Shown piece by piece: positions 39,908-50,585 of a DNA stretch of 64,000 nucleotides (the stretch's first letter is position 1; every line of letters begins with the position of its first letter). The notes beneath the pieces were generated by a model that was not told where the DNA came from, did not search any database, and saw nothing but the letters and a program-made list of their open reading frames with translations. The stretch is from assembly GCA_002943765.1 (NCBI GenBank), contig PQWQ01000001.1:4871501-4935500 (forward strand). Direction: 5' to 3'. Source of the stretch: Psoroptes ovis. Its lineage: Eukaryota; Arthropoda; Arachnida; Sarcoptiformes; Psoroptidae. A program made the translations under genes and the position numbers.

Positions 39908-42900
39908 TCAAAGTATCATATGATATTCAAGTTATTATTACATTCAAATTAAATTAAATCAAAATTCAATAATTTAGAAATTATTGAAATTGAAAAGGGA
40001 AAATTTCCATTAAAGGAAATTTAAAAAAATTGAAACATGAACATGAAATGAAATACACGTGAACACATATAACAGAGGACCATTTTCAGTGTTATTTTGC
40101 ATCGAAAATTACAGCCATTATTATTTATGATTGAAAACAATTGAAAAAATGAATCTCTTCGAATGAAATTAAAGGTGCCAATGCCAAATGTATGAACGTT
40201 TAAACATGAATTAAAACGTCTTATCATGAACACAGCACGCACTAAAGTCTATGGCTGTGAATGGTCGGATGACTCCGCATGGCTGCGCGTAATTATTGAT
40301 AAATAAAATCAATAATTAAACAGCGTGTAAATCAATCAAAATTCAAAATTTAATTATTGTGCTAACAACAACAACAACAACAACATGTGCACACATGAAT
40401 CATAAACAAATAAATAAACATTGGATTCAATCAAATGTATTTTCACAATAGAAAATCAATGAATTGCTTGTTTTTCTTTGAAAAAAATGATGAGAAATTT
40501 TCTCAAGATGAAAATCTTCTGTGTACTAAAAATCATTTGTAACAATTGACCAATTGATCAATGATATGATATGATCATCATCATCATCATTGATCAATTA
40601 CGTAATCACAAGTCTATACACACAGGGAAAATGCAATTTCATGGCTCTTCGTGCTTTGGAAGATTCGTATATATATATATATATTACATAATTAAACAAT
40701 TAAAACAACATTTCTATTTATATCAATTCGTTCATATTTTTACATTATCATATATTTAATAAATGAATTTAAATTCAAATTTGAAATGAATGCGAAAAAA
40801 ACATTTCAAAAATCAAATAAAATATGGAACAAACGCAAATCATTTCCCATAATTATTATACGAATGTAGATAAATGTCATCATTATAAGACTAAAAACAA
40901 TGAAATAATTGACATCAAATCCATTGAACAACAATGAATTAATGATTATGATAATGATCATTTATTTCATTCATTTATAATGTATTTTGTATAAACTAAT
41001 CATAGATCAAATGACAGTGCAAGAGTCATTTGGCGCACATGTTAAACAAATGAAATGTCATACATTTAATATATTTCCATTTCAAATTAATTCAATTCAA
41101 TTTGATTCAAATCAATCATAAATCACATTTAATCTTGGCAATAAATAATCCATGTGAACCCTTTTTTTATTTTCTTAAATTTATTAACCTGAACACCTTA
41201 ATTGATTCATAGATCGAATAAAACATTTTCTCTGAGCAATTTAAGATTGGAAGTTGTTTATTTGCATCGGAAAAAATGCAAAAAAAAAACAATAAGAGCA
41301 GAGCACGAATCATTCATAAACTTATTGGGTGAGTATTATATGAGTACTTTGTAATGGCAAAATGAATGAAAATTTACATTTGAAAAAGTCACATTTATAT
41401 CTTTAACATCTTTGAAAACTGGAAAAAAAACAGATCATGGATAAGAAGGTTTGCGGTCAATCATCATCATCAATTGCAAATACAAAACATTGCTTTGTCT
41501 ACGGAAAAACAGAAGAAAAATTCAAAGATTTTAATTTTAAAATCATGAAAACAATCAGCAAACAAACAACGACCATTATTCATGTCAAAAACACTGAAAT
41601 GAAAAAAAAATCACAAAAACTAAAACACGAAAAACAATAGAGATTTACTTATTCATTTATTTGTTTCAAATTCAGTTACAATCATATTTTCATTAGGAAA
41701 TGATTTACTTTTACAATACAAACAAGATTATATCTTGTTCGTATCAATGTTTTTGTTGTGTATGTGTGTGTACAACAATTGAATGAAAAAAAAAAAAAAA
41801 AAAAAAAACAATCAGAAAAACACATCATCAATTTCGAGCCTACATATTTAAACGTAAACGAGCCTAAGGGACCTGTGTGTAGTAGGGGAAATCATTATTG
41901 ATTTTCTATGAAAGGATTTTTCTGAATTTTTTTTTTTTGGGGGGGGGAAATAATTGAAAAGTTTACTTTATGAAATTTTTAAATTTTCAAAAATTTTCAA
42001 TCGAATGAATATGTGGAAACTCTTTTGATGTTTATTTATTTATTGAAAATTTTGAATATTTAAGCACACACATTTTTGTCCTTTAAAAATTATTATTTTT
42101 TATAAAATAATAATTCAAAGGTTAAGGGCTAAAGGGTTGTGAATCAATGATGAATCATCGACTCGATTTTATTACATTATTTTTACAATAAAAAATATTA
42201 AACATTTTCGATCATTTTAACAAGTATTATTATCGGCTAAATAGTGTTAATTATAGAATGAACATTTAACATTTACATGAATCAATAATCAATAAACAAA
42301 GGGTGAGTAAAGGCATTTTTTTTTATGGAAGCATAACAAGGTATGTATTGATTTTCGATTCTCCACTCCTTGTCTTTAGTCGAATCGAAAAATCGGAGTA
42401 ATATAATGCTTCAAACCATAAATGTTTACCCATAATCTATCATGATTATTGAATCATATTATTATCATAATCATTAATAAACACTAATGATGATTTGAAA
42501 TTTGATTTGATTTGAAATCAAATCTCAAAGTAAAATCATTTAAAATTTAAATTTAAAATAATGAATAATGTAAAATTTTACCGTTTTTCATTCTTTGATC
42601 ATTCAATATTCAAATTTAAATTTCAAATAATACAAGGTGCCCAATATTCACTTGAGATTTATAACTTGTCAATTTTCCCCAGTATTTTTTTTGGGCAAAC
42701 ATATGTAAATATATGATTAACAAACGACCAAGCAAAAATACATTATCATTTCCAAAGATTATACAAATGATAATTTCAACTGTTGTATTACTGATTATTA
42801 TTATTTAGTATTTAGTTTAGTTTATAATTATCACCCTTTCAAAAAAAAAAAAAAAAAAATTGTTTCACATTTGTTATTCAAATCATTTCAACAGGAGAAA

Positions 42901-43248
42901 AACAAAAACTCACTCACGGATGCTTTGAAGATTTTCCAAGTTTGATGAAATCTGATATCAATTAGAGATTGCAGAAATATGTTTTTCGATTTGAATAAAT
43001 TTCCATTGAATCATTTGATGATCGTATTTCATTTGATCATTTTCAAAAAACTAATAAACAAAAAAAAAAAAAATGGTAATTTCACCTTGTTGATTCATTT
43101 AAATTCAAAGAATTTTCATTAAAATTGATGATGTTTCATTGATTAATATTGTATAATGATACAAAATCAATGGAAAAAACAAGTATAAACATTTATTTTA
43201 TTTCGAAGAAAAAAAAATATGACAAATTACATTAAACATTGAGCATCA

Positions 43249-43306
43249 AAGACGACGACGAAAACAACAACAACGTCGTTGTCGTCGTTTGTTGTTGTTG
43301 TTGTTT
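43249..43306. repeat. self-complementary GAC/CAA then GTC/GTT block
   Basis: AAACAACAACAAC (43262-43274) is the exact complement of GTTGTTGTTGTTT (43294-43306). The preceding GACGACGACG run also pairs with the CGTCGTTGTCGTCG between the arms. The DNA could extrude as a hairpin or cruciform. Confidence 0.6.
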
Positions 43307-44697
43307 GGTTGCATTTATTTTCAATGGCTATTTATTGCATTTATCAATTTGTTTCATTTTTCATTATTTTGATTTCTTTGATTTCTTATAAATTATTCAA
43401 TCAATCAATCAATGATTTTCGAAATTCTTTTTGGAAACCTAAAAACAGAAGAAATTGATGGGCAAGAATCATACACATTTCGGATCAAATATCATAACAA
43501 TTTATTCACTCAATGTGTTCATTGATGATTGGTATTTTGATGAAACATTTTCATATTCATTTCATTTATTCAAAATTCACTCAAAAACACATAAAAATAA
43601 ATGCACTCATCATCATCATCATGATTGTTTGTGTGTGCATTTATTTATTATTATCATCATCATCATCAACAACAACAACAACAACAACAAATGCAGAATA
43701 TAATTGATTTCATTTTAATGTTTTTGTTATTATTATTTATTTCCCATTCGTTTTTTTTATTGACGAAACATAATTTTTTTTCGCGAAATATAAAAATGAA
43801 ATGCTTTCATTTTTTTATCTGAAGCATCCTCAACTGCTACTACCAAATCAAATCACAAAAAAACCAGAATTTTTCAATTCAAATCACCCAGAAATAAATT
43901 TTTTTTAAATGAAAATATGATGCGAAAATCATCAGAAAAAAATTATGAATTTTGTTGATGAACGAAAATACGTAAATAATCATTTGATTTGGTTGTGTTT
44001 TTTGTTGATGATGATGATCAAAAATCATAAAATAATGGCACATATGTGCATAAGCAGCGGCAGCAGCAGCAGCAGAACAAAAAACAGAATAAAACACAGA
44101 GAAAAAAATTTGAGTTTTTTTTCTTTCAATTGTTTCGCTTTTCCAAATGCTACTACTAAAATACTACTAATGAATTCATTATTTATCTGTTTGCTATGCT
44201 TCTATCTCTATGGTTTTGTTTTGTTTATGGTTTTCTCTTTCATCGGTTAATGCTACTACTTTTTTTTTGCTATTTCAAAAGTAGAAGTTCAATTGCGATC
44301 AAATGATTAGAAAAAATTCAATTTTTTCTCGCACTGTTAATATGCTTCTACCTCTTTTGATTTTTTTCTTATTTTCTATTTTCTCTTCATATCCACACAT
44401 GTTGTATTGGTTCATGTATGTGTGTGTTAGCCTTTTAAAAATGAAGCGATTTAAATTTCTCTCATGCATATGCTGCCATCTTTTGTTCAAGAATTTCATT
44501 ATTGTTTTAAAATCACAATCTACTTTAGCCGGTAATTGACCCGATTGATCAAATTGTTTCAAGATGAATCAAATAAGGCAAGATTATTTTGGAATATTTA
44601 TAATCGTTTAATGATTTTGATCATATTTGATTGATATTGAAAATTGATTTATGAATGAAATGATCCAAAATTACAAATGATATATGATTTTCTATGT

Positions 44698-45328
44698 TCA
44701 ATTTTTGATTGCTCCCGATGATGCTGATGATTGTGATACGACTGGAAGAATTTTATCTAGATGAAATAAAAAAAAGCATTATAAATAAAAAGATTCAAGA
44801 AATATCAATAAATGAATACTAAACTGATTATTTTTCCATAACCACCACGATCAGGGTCATAATTTTCACGATATTCATCTCGAATTTGTCCACCACTTTT
44901 TCCACGGCCATATTGTCTACCTTCAACAAAACCGGCATCCCAATCACAACGAATTATTCGATTATCAAGACGTGTACCATTGATCCATTGCATGGCACGA
45001 AGAGCATCTTGACGTTCATGATATTCGACGAAACAAAAACCGCATGGTGTTTTACGAAATTTATCTAAACCAATTATAACACGACGAATGTCACCACAAC
45101 GACCGAAAAGATCATAGATTTGTTCTTCAGTCGTGTAAAACGACAAGTTTCCAATGTAAAGTGTACTCGATTTACGAAGTTTTTCTTCTTGTTCTTCTCG
45201 GCTACCCTGTTAAATTATGTAATACAAATTGAATATCGATATTAACATCATAGCAATCTTACTTGAAATTTTGTATCACGATAACTGCCAAGACTAATGT
45301 CACGTCTTTTTTTCAATGTTACACTCAT
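44698..45328 (-). CDS. NCBP2: nuclear cap-binding protein subunit 2 (CBP20)
   Basis: NCBP2 binds the m7G cap of nuclear RNA polymerase II transcripts as a dimer with NCBP1 and supports splicing, export and quality control. Exon 1 is 45328-45263 and exon 2 starts at 45206. The protein carries one RRM: RNP2 LYIGNL at 38-43 and RNP1 CGFCFVEY at 77-84. Cap-stacking Tyr16 and Tyr39 correspond to human Tyr20 and Tyr43. The C-terminal WDAGFVEGRQYGRGKSGGQ, RDEYR and GGYGK motifs are near-invariant in the family. The 3' end is uncertain. Reading straight on gives a stop at 44805 and 155 aa, close to the human length of 156. Splicing 44825 to 44756, with a weak GTTTAG donor and a strong T-rich acceptor, gives 168 aa ending at 44698. 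TFB2M lies 162 bp upstream on the same strand. Confidence 0.93.
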
Positions 45329-45490
45329 TTTAATAATTTTTATTTTTTAATTTGAAAAATTGACAATTTAAATAAAAAATAAACTGAAAAAAAATAATCA
45401 CCAAATAAGATCACGTGATTTCATAAATAAAACTATTTTAACATATGTTTGTTTGTCGCTACAGAAATAGTTTAAAATTTAAATTTGAAT

Positions 45491-46750
45491 TCAATGATCA
45501 TTTTTAAATATTGAATTTTGATAATGTGGTAATTTATGTAAATATGAAAATATTTGAAACATTTCATCACTTGTTAGATCCCCAAGAGTTTTAAAATATG
45601 AAATACCTAAACCAATAAGATCAATAGTACAACCGGGAAATAATTTTTCATAATATTTTATTGCATTATTTGTACGTTTCATGAATGATTGTTTCACAAA
45701 CACACTTGAATGAAAGAAATTAAAAATTAGAAAATTATAATTTATTTTTCTAGAATGGACATACGCATAATCAATCAGAAAATCACCTTCCATTTGATTG
45801 ACGAATGATTTCGGTTTCAAATGTATTAGAACAAATGCTTCTTTTGATTTAAATTTACGATCATTTGTGTAGGCAAAATTTTGATGTGATATTATTGTAC
45901 AATGACGATGATTATCAATTTTAATGCGATCGATACCATTTTGATCTAAATTAGATGAATATAAGTCGATTTCTCTAAATTCAAACAATGAATTCATTTG
46001 TATCGTGAATGCTGTATAAAAATGTAAATTACGTGATGGTTTACTGATCATTGATTTATAAATTGATAGAGGTATGAATAAATAAAATTCATTCGGACCA
46101 GATTCGAAGAATGATTCAAAACGTACAATAGAATAGACTAAGTATGTGAGGAATTCACGAGCAAAAAATGGTGATAATGATGTGAAAAATTTATACGATG
46201 ATTTATTCACTGAAGATGACCAAGTATTTTTCAAACCATCGAAACAGGTCCGTAATAAATCATCACGATTTATATCGAGTAAGCGATAATTTCCCGAGGC
46301 AAAGTCTTAGATGGAAAAATTGTCAAATATGAAAATTTTGAAAAATCGATGAATAATCTTACCTAAAATTTGTTTATCAACAATTTCCACGCGATCTTTG
46401 TTGTCATATTGCTTGCACAAATCATTTAGATGCGGTAAACGATTTAAATTATGTTCAAATAATCGTAAATTTTTATTAGAATATTTTATTAAATATTCGG
46501 TGAGGATACCGTAACCAGGTGATGCTTCGAATATGTAAAAATCATCATTATCGTTGTTTAATTCATTGGATATTTTGTTACATAATTTTTCAGCAATGTT
46601 TGGATTGGTTAAACAAATGAATTGATTCGATGTTTTGCGCAAATATGATTTATATAATTCTTTATGTAAATCATTATGATTATTATTCAATGATTTCTTT
46701 GCATTCACTAAATTATTGGCAGCTTTTTTCAATAAAGTTTTATTGATCAT
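45491..46750 (-). CDS. TFB2M: mitochondrial transcription factor B2 (rRNA dimethylase-like)
   Basis: Two exons, 46750-46363 and 46305-45491, join in frame (phase 1) to give 400 aa; human TFB2M has 396. It helps the mitochondrial RNA polymerase melt promoters and descends from KsgA/Dim1 rRNA dimethylases. The N-terminus is basic and free of acidic residues for about 26 positions, as in a mitochondrial import sequence. The S-adenosylmethionine-fold motif is visible as FEASPGYGILT at 74-84, followed by an acidic strand end (LFEHN). No NPPY/NLPY-type catalytic motif of active dimethylases is seen, which favours TFB2M over TFB1M. Sequence divergence is high, as is usual for this protein. The ATG was preferred over upstream non-ATG codons. 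It shares a divergent promoter with NUBP1. Confidence 0.78.
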
Positions 46751-46926
46751 TGTCCAGAACAAATTAAATCACCTTAAAATTAATTATTTTGATTTTTAAA
46801 TCATATTTTTTTCAGCATGCAAGAATCGATTGATAGTCAATGTATCGATTGTTCACGTGATGGTCGTGTATTTTTTTCAATTTTGATTAATTTTATTTCA
46901 ATTGTATTTAATTTTTCTAAATCAAA
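46751..46926. promoter_or_regulatory. compact divergent promoter of TFB2M and NUBP1
   Basis: Only 176 bp separate the two start codons, which face outwards. Both promoters and leaders must fit here unless one transcript starts inside the other gene. The segment is A/T-rich with a central less A/T-rich patch around 46,815-46,870. No TATA element was assigned. Confidence 0.6.
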
Positions 46927-47892
46927 ATGTCTTCGAATGAACCAGAAAATTGTCCAGGCATCGATTCAGAACAAGCTGGCAAAGCATCGGCATGTGCTGG
47001 ATGCCCGAATCAAAGTTTATGTGCTGGAGGTGATATGAAATCGTTACGACAAAGTGCTGAACAAGAGTTTTATGAAATATCAAGAAAATTATCATCAATT
47101 AAACATATTTTAATCATCATGTCCGGTAAAGGTGGTGTCGGCAAAAGTACGATTGCAACACAATTAGCACGCTTCATTGCATTCAATGATTCCAAAATGA
47201 ATGTTGGTCTTCTGGACATTGATATTTGTGGCCCATCTATACCCAAAGCGATGGGTGTTGAAAATGAAGAAATATTTAATTCTGCTTCTGGCTGGTCACC
47301 TATTTTTGTTGAAGATAATTTAGCTGTAATGTCATGTGGTTTTCTATTGGAATCATTAGATGATGCTGTTATTTGGCGTGGACCGAAAAAAAATGGAATC
47401 ATTAAACAATTTTTGCGTGATGTTGATTGGGGTAATGAACTTGATTATTTAATAATCGATACACCACCAGGTACATCGGATGAACATTTATCATTGGTTA
47501 ATTATTTAAAATTTTGTAAAAATGTTCGCGGTGCAATTATGGTGACTACACCACAAGAAATAGCACAAATGGATGTACGAAAACAGATTGAATTTTGTCA
47601 AAAAGTAAAACTACCAATCATTGGTTATATTGAAAATATGTCTGTATTTTTTTGTCCAAAATGTACAAAAGAAAATTTCATATTCAAGCCAAAATCATCA
47701 TCAGCGGTGAAGATTGAAGAGAAATATGGCATAAAATTATTAGGAACATTACCGATCGATCCAATTATTGGACAAAGTTGTGATGAAGGTAAATCATTGT
47801 TTACCGACGAAAGTTATCGAAATAAAAATGACAAAATTATTGAATCATTTGAAAAAATATGGAAAAATTTATGTGAAAAAATTAATGAATGA
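46927..47892 (+). CDS. NUBP1: cytosolic Fe-S cluster assembly factor NUBP1
   Basis: Single-exon gene, 321 aa (human NUBP1 has 320). NUBP1 is a P-loop NTPase that, with NUBP2, forms the scaffold on which [4Fe-4S] clusters are built for cytosolic and nuclear proteins. The N-terminal cluster ligands Cys9, Cys23, Cys26 and Cys32 stand at typical NUBP1 positions (NCPG, CAGCPNQSLC). The Walker A/deviant P-loop is SGKGGVGKST at 66-75. DIDICGPSIPK, WRGPKKNG, IDTPPGTSDEHLS and VTTPQEIA follow in family order, and the bridging cluster motif CPKC is at 243-246. Presence of the N-terminal cysteines separates it from NUBP2. It is divergent from TFB2M and convergent with PAPSS, 133 bp from stop to stop. 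Confidence 0.97.
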   Translation: MSSNEPENCPGIDSEQAGKASACAGCPNQSLCAGGDMKSLRQSAEQEFYEISRKLSSIKHILIIMSGKGGVGKSTIATQLARFIAFNDSKMNVGLLDIDICGPSIPKAMGVENEEIFNSASGWSPIFVEDNLAVMSCGFLLESLDDAVIWRGPKKNGIIKQFLRDVDWGNELDYLIIDTPPGTSDEHLSLVNYLKFCKNVRGAIMVTTPQEIAQMDVRKQIEFCQKVKLPIIGYIENMSVFFCPKCTKENFIFKPKSSSAVKIEEKYGIKLLGTLPIDPIIGQSCDEGKSLFTDESYRNKNDKIIESFEKIWKNLCEKINE

Positions 47893-47906
47893 ATAACCCT
47901 TATAAT

Positions 47907-47912
47907 AATAAA
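47907..47912 (+). terminator. poly(A) signal for NUBP1
   Basis: AATAAA 15 bp after the NUBP1 stop, followed by a TGTTTGT stretch. The short 3' region suits the tight convergent arrangement with PAPSS. Confidence 0.55.
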
Positions 47913-48025
47913 TGTTTGTAAAAAAAAATTATAAAATAAAAACATTGAAAACAAAATAAAGGCAATTTTTTGCGATTGATTTAACATGTAACAATCAGTC
48001 AATTTTTTTCCAGTGTAAATTACAA

Positions 48026-50585
48026 TCAACAAGATTGATAATAATCAGACAAAACTTTCCACGCTGTTTTGGCCATGAAACCTTCAGGTGGTTGTTCACC
48101 TTTTCTAGCTAAATTTCTCATTTTGGTGCCTGAAATACATTCGAAATCTTGTGGATCAGTATCATCAGTTACAAACATCATACGTTTTTCTTTTTTGTTA
48201 TACGATGCAACACGGAACGGTATTATTTCAAATTTTGTCAAACCTGGTGCCATTTTCAATACTTTACGTCCATGTGTTGGTTCATAAAGATCTTTACCTG
48301 TATCTGGATGCGGTATACCGGCTGGATCCCGACCAACAATATAAAAATTAGCACCAGTTACTAAACGTGCTTTTGCATGCCATTGTACTTCACGTGGTCC
48401 AGCATATGACATTGGTGATGGAAATATTGCCATCAATGTTGATTGTTCTTCCAATATACCTTCTTTTATCACAGCTTGATGTTGTTTAATACGAATATGC
48501 AGGGGTACATCATCATCTTTGGTCCAACCACCTAATGGATGCAATAATAAAACTGGATTTTTATAACCACGTGCTAATAATTGTCGTTTAGTATCTTGCA
48601 TCAATAATGCATGTCCATTGTGTATTGGATTACGTAGTTGGAATGCAAAAACTGCATCAGCCTTTAATAATTAATTAGTATATTATGAGATGAAATTATA
48701 AATTCATTGATTCGAAATACATACTTTCATATTTCTTAATTGTGAACGAATTTCTTTGGGCGTTAAGCGATATTGATCAAGACCATCATTCCACAGGATA
48801 CGTTCAAAAACTTTTAAACGACCACCAATCAACCAATCACCACTTTCCATTATCATACGAATAGATGGATGACCAATATTGGTCGTTTTGAATATGGTTG
48901 CAGCACGTTCCTCTTTACGGTGTGCAAATATTTCATAATTTTCTAATATTGCAATGATTTTATCATTATATTTCAATGTTACACTTTTATTCATTTCCTC
49001 TATATCGAAACCATTCAACAGATCACCGCCTAAATCACCATTTGAAATCGATGTCAAATTTGCTTTCTGTTGATCAGTTATGGCCAATGTAATCGGTATC
49101 GTTTGATTATGCCATTTCCCATTCATTAACATACCAAAATTGAGACATTGTAAATATTCATTTTCATTCATAAAACCCTATGAATATTCAATTTTTTTAG
49201 TTGTTGTTGAATAATTTAGGTTAGTTTCATTAATAGATTAATTGATATTACCTTTAATGGTGTAGCCCAACCTTCAGATAAAACTTGTATCCATTGAAGA
49301 TCAACTTTTGATATGTTCAATGATGGTAAGCATTGTGCTTTTTGCATTTCATATTGTTTATCTTCATCATTTATGAATAATTCATGAATTTCTTCAATTT
49401 TATCCAATGAAATGATATCCTTTATCATCAAAACAAAATGAATGAATTATAAATGTCAATTCGTTGACTGAATCACTCACTTTCTTGACAAGTAAATCGA
49501 CAACTTTTCGTACACATTCATCGATAGAATCTTCACCTGCTTTCAGTATTAGATCAGGATTTTCTGGTCGTTCATATTCTTGATTGATGCCTGTAAATTT
49601 TTCAATTTGACCTGCACGTGCTTTTTTATATAAACCTTTGACATCTCTTTGTTCACAAATTTCCAATGGTGTATCAACAAAACATTCAATAAATGTCAAT
49701 GAATCATTTTCATGTATTTCTCTAGCTTTTTTACGATCTTTACTGAACGGACTTATAAAACTGGCCAGCGTGATTGCACCACTATCGGCAAATAGTCGTG
49801 CAACTTCAGCAATACGTCGAATATTTTCGCTACGATCTTTTTCACTAAAACCTAAATCCGAATTCAAACCATGACGTATATTGTCACCATCCAATGCATA
49901 TGCATGAATTTGATGTCTTGTTAAATATTCTTCCAATGCAAATGATATGGTCGTTTTTCCAGCGCTTGATAGTCCTATTGAAAAGTTGAGAAAAAAAATT
50001 ATGATTGAAATTATTATTCTCAATAATTTAATAATGTCATTTGAATAGGAAATGAAATTTATAACAAAAAAAGGAAATTTGCTAAAATAAAATAAAAAAT
50101 TGATTAAAATCAATGAATTTATAATGAAAATGAATGAATGAATGAAAAACTTTGCTTTCAAAGATGATAATCTAATTTCATTTCTATAATTCATTCATTC
50201 AAAATGATTTTTTTTTCAAATAAAATTCAGAATATAATAATTTGGGAAAATAAAAATCAGGTCATTCGTTTCAGGGTGTGGGTTTCAATTCATTGTGATT
50301 AATTGAATGAAATGAAAAATGAAAAAGTTTTTCAAAATTTCCATTTTCCACCAAATAGCAAAAACGAATAATTGAATTTATGATAATAAATCATGCAAAA
50401 ATAATCATGTAGAAAAAAAAAAGAATCATACCTGTAAACCATACAGTACAACCACGAAATAATCTTCCATGTGAAAATGATTCAGCTCGTTTTTCTCTTG
50501 ATACACGATGATTTTGATAGAATACATGTGTGGATTTATTATTGATTGTCGATGTTGATGATTGTTGATCGCTTGTATTTGACAT
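48026..50585 (-). CDS. PAPSS: bifunctional PAPS synthetase (APS kinase + ATP sulfurylase)
   Basis: Five exons: 50585-50432, 49974-49481, 49419-49252, 49177-48725 and 48661-48026. They sum to 1,905 nt, giving 634 aa; human PAPSS1 has 624. It makes 3'-phosphoadenosine 5'-phosphosulfate, the donor for all sulfotransferases. The N-terminal APS kinase domain has P-loop GLSSAGKTT at 52-60 and DGDNIRHGLN, SFISPF and GLYKKARAGQIEKFTGI motifs in order. The C-terminal ATP sulfurylase domain has EGWATPL, KEERAAT, GDWLIGG, WNDGLDQYRLTP, QLRNPIHNGH with the nucleotide-binding HNGH at 437-440, HPLGGWTKDDDVP, FYIVGRDPAG and PPEGFMA. The kinase-first order is the animal arrangement. A Ser replaces the usual second Gly of GLSGAGKTT. 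Intron 1 is 457 bp, the others 56-74 bp or so. A 5' untranslated exon may lie near 51,143 (see findings). Confidence 0.97.

Larger units (their letters stand above)
36975..44697. other. 7.7 kb gene-poor gap upstream of Tao
   Basis: Only one weak coding candidate is present (39,698-39,904, listed separately). The left part should carry the Tao promoter and leader. Repeats include CAAT runs at 37,614-37,640 and 38,084-38,114, a 16 bp palindrome at 37,785-37,800, an A-run near 41,790, an A19 tract near 42,841, a self-complementary GAC/CAA block at 43,249-43,306, ATC/CAA runs at 43,650-43,690 and a CAG run at 44,056-44,076. The rest is A/T-rich without visible genes. Confidence 0.55.
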
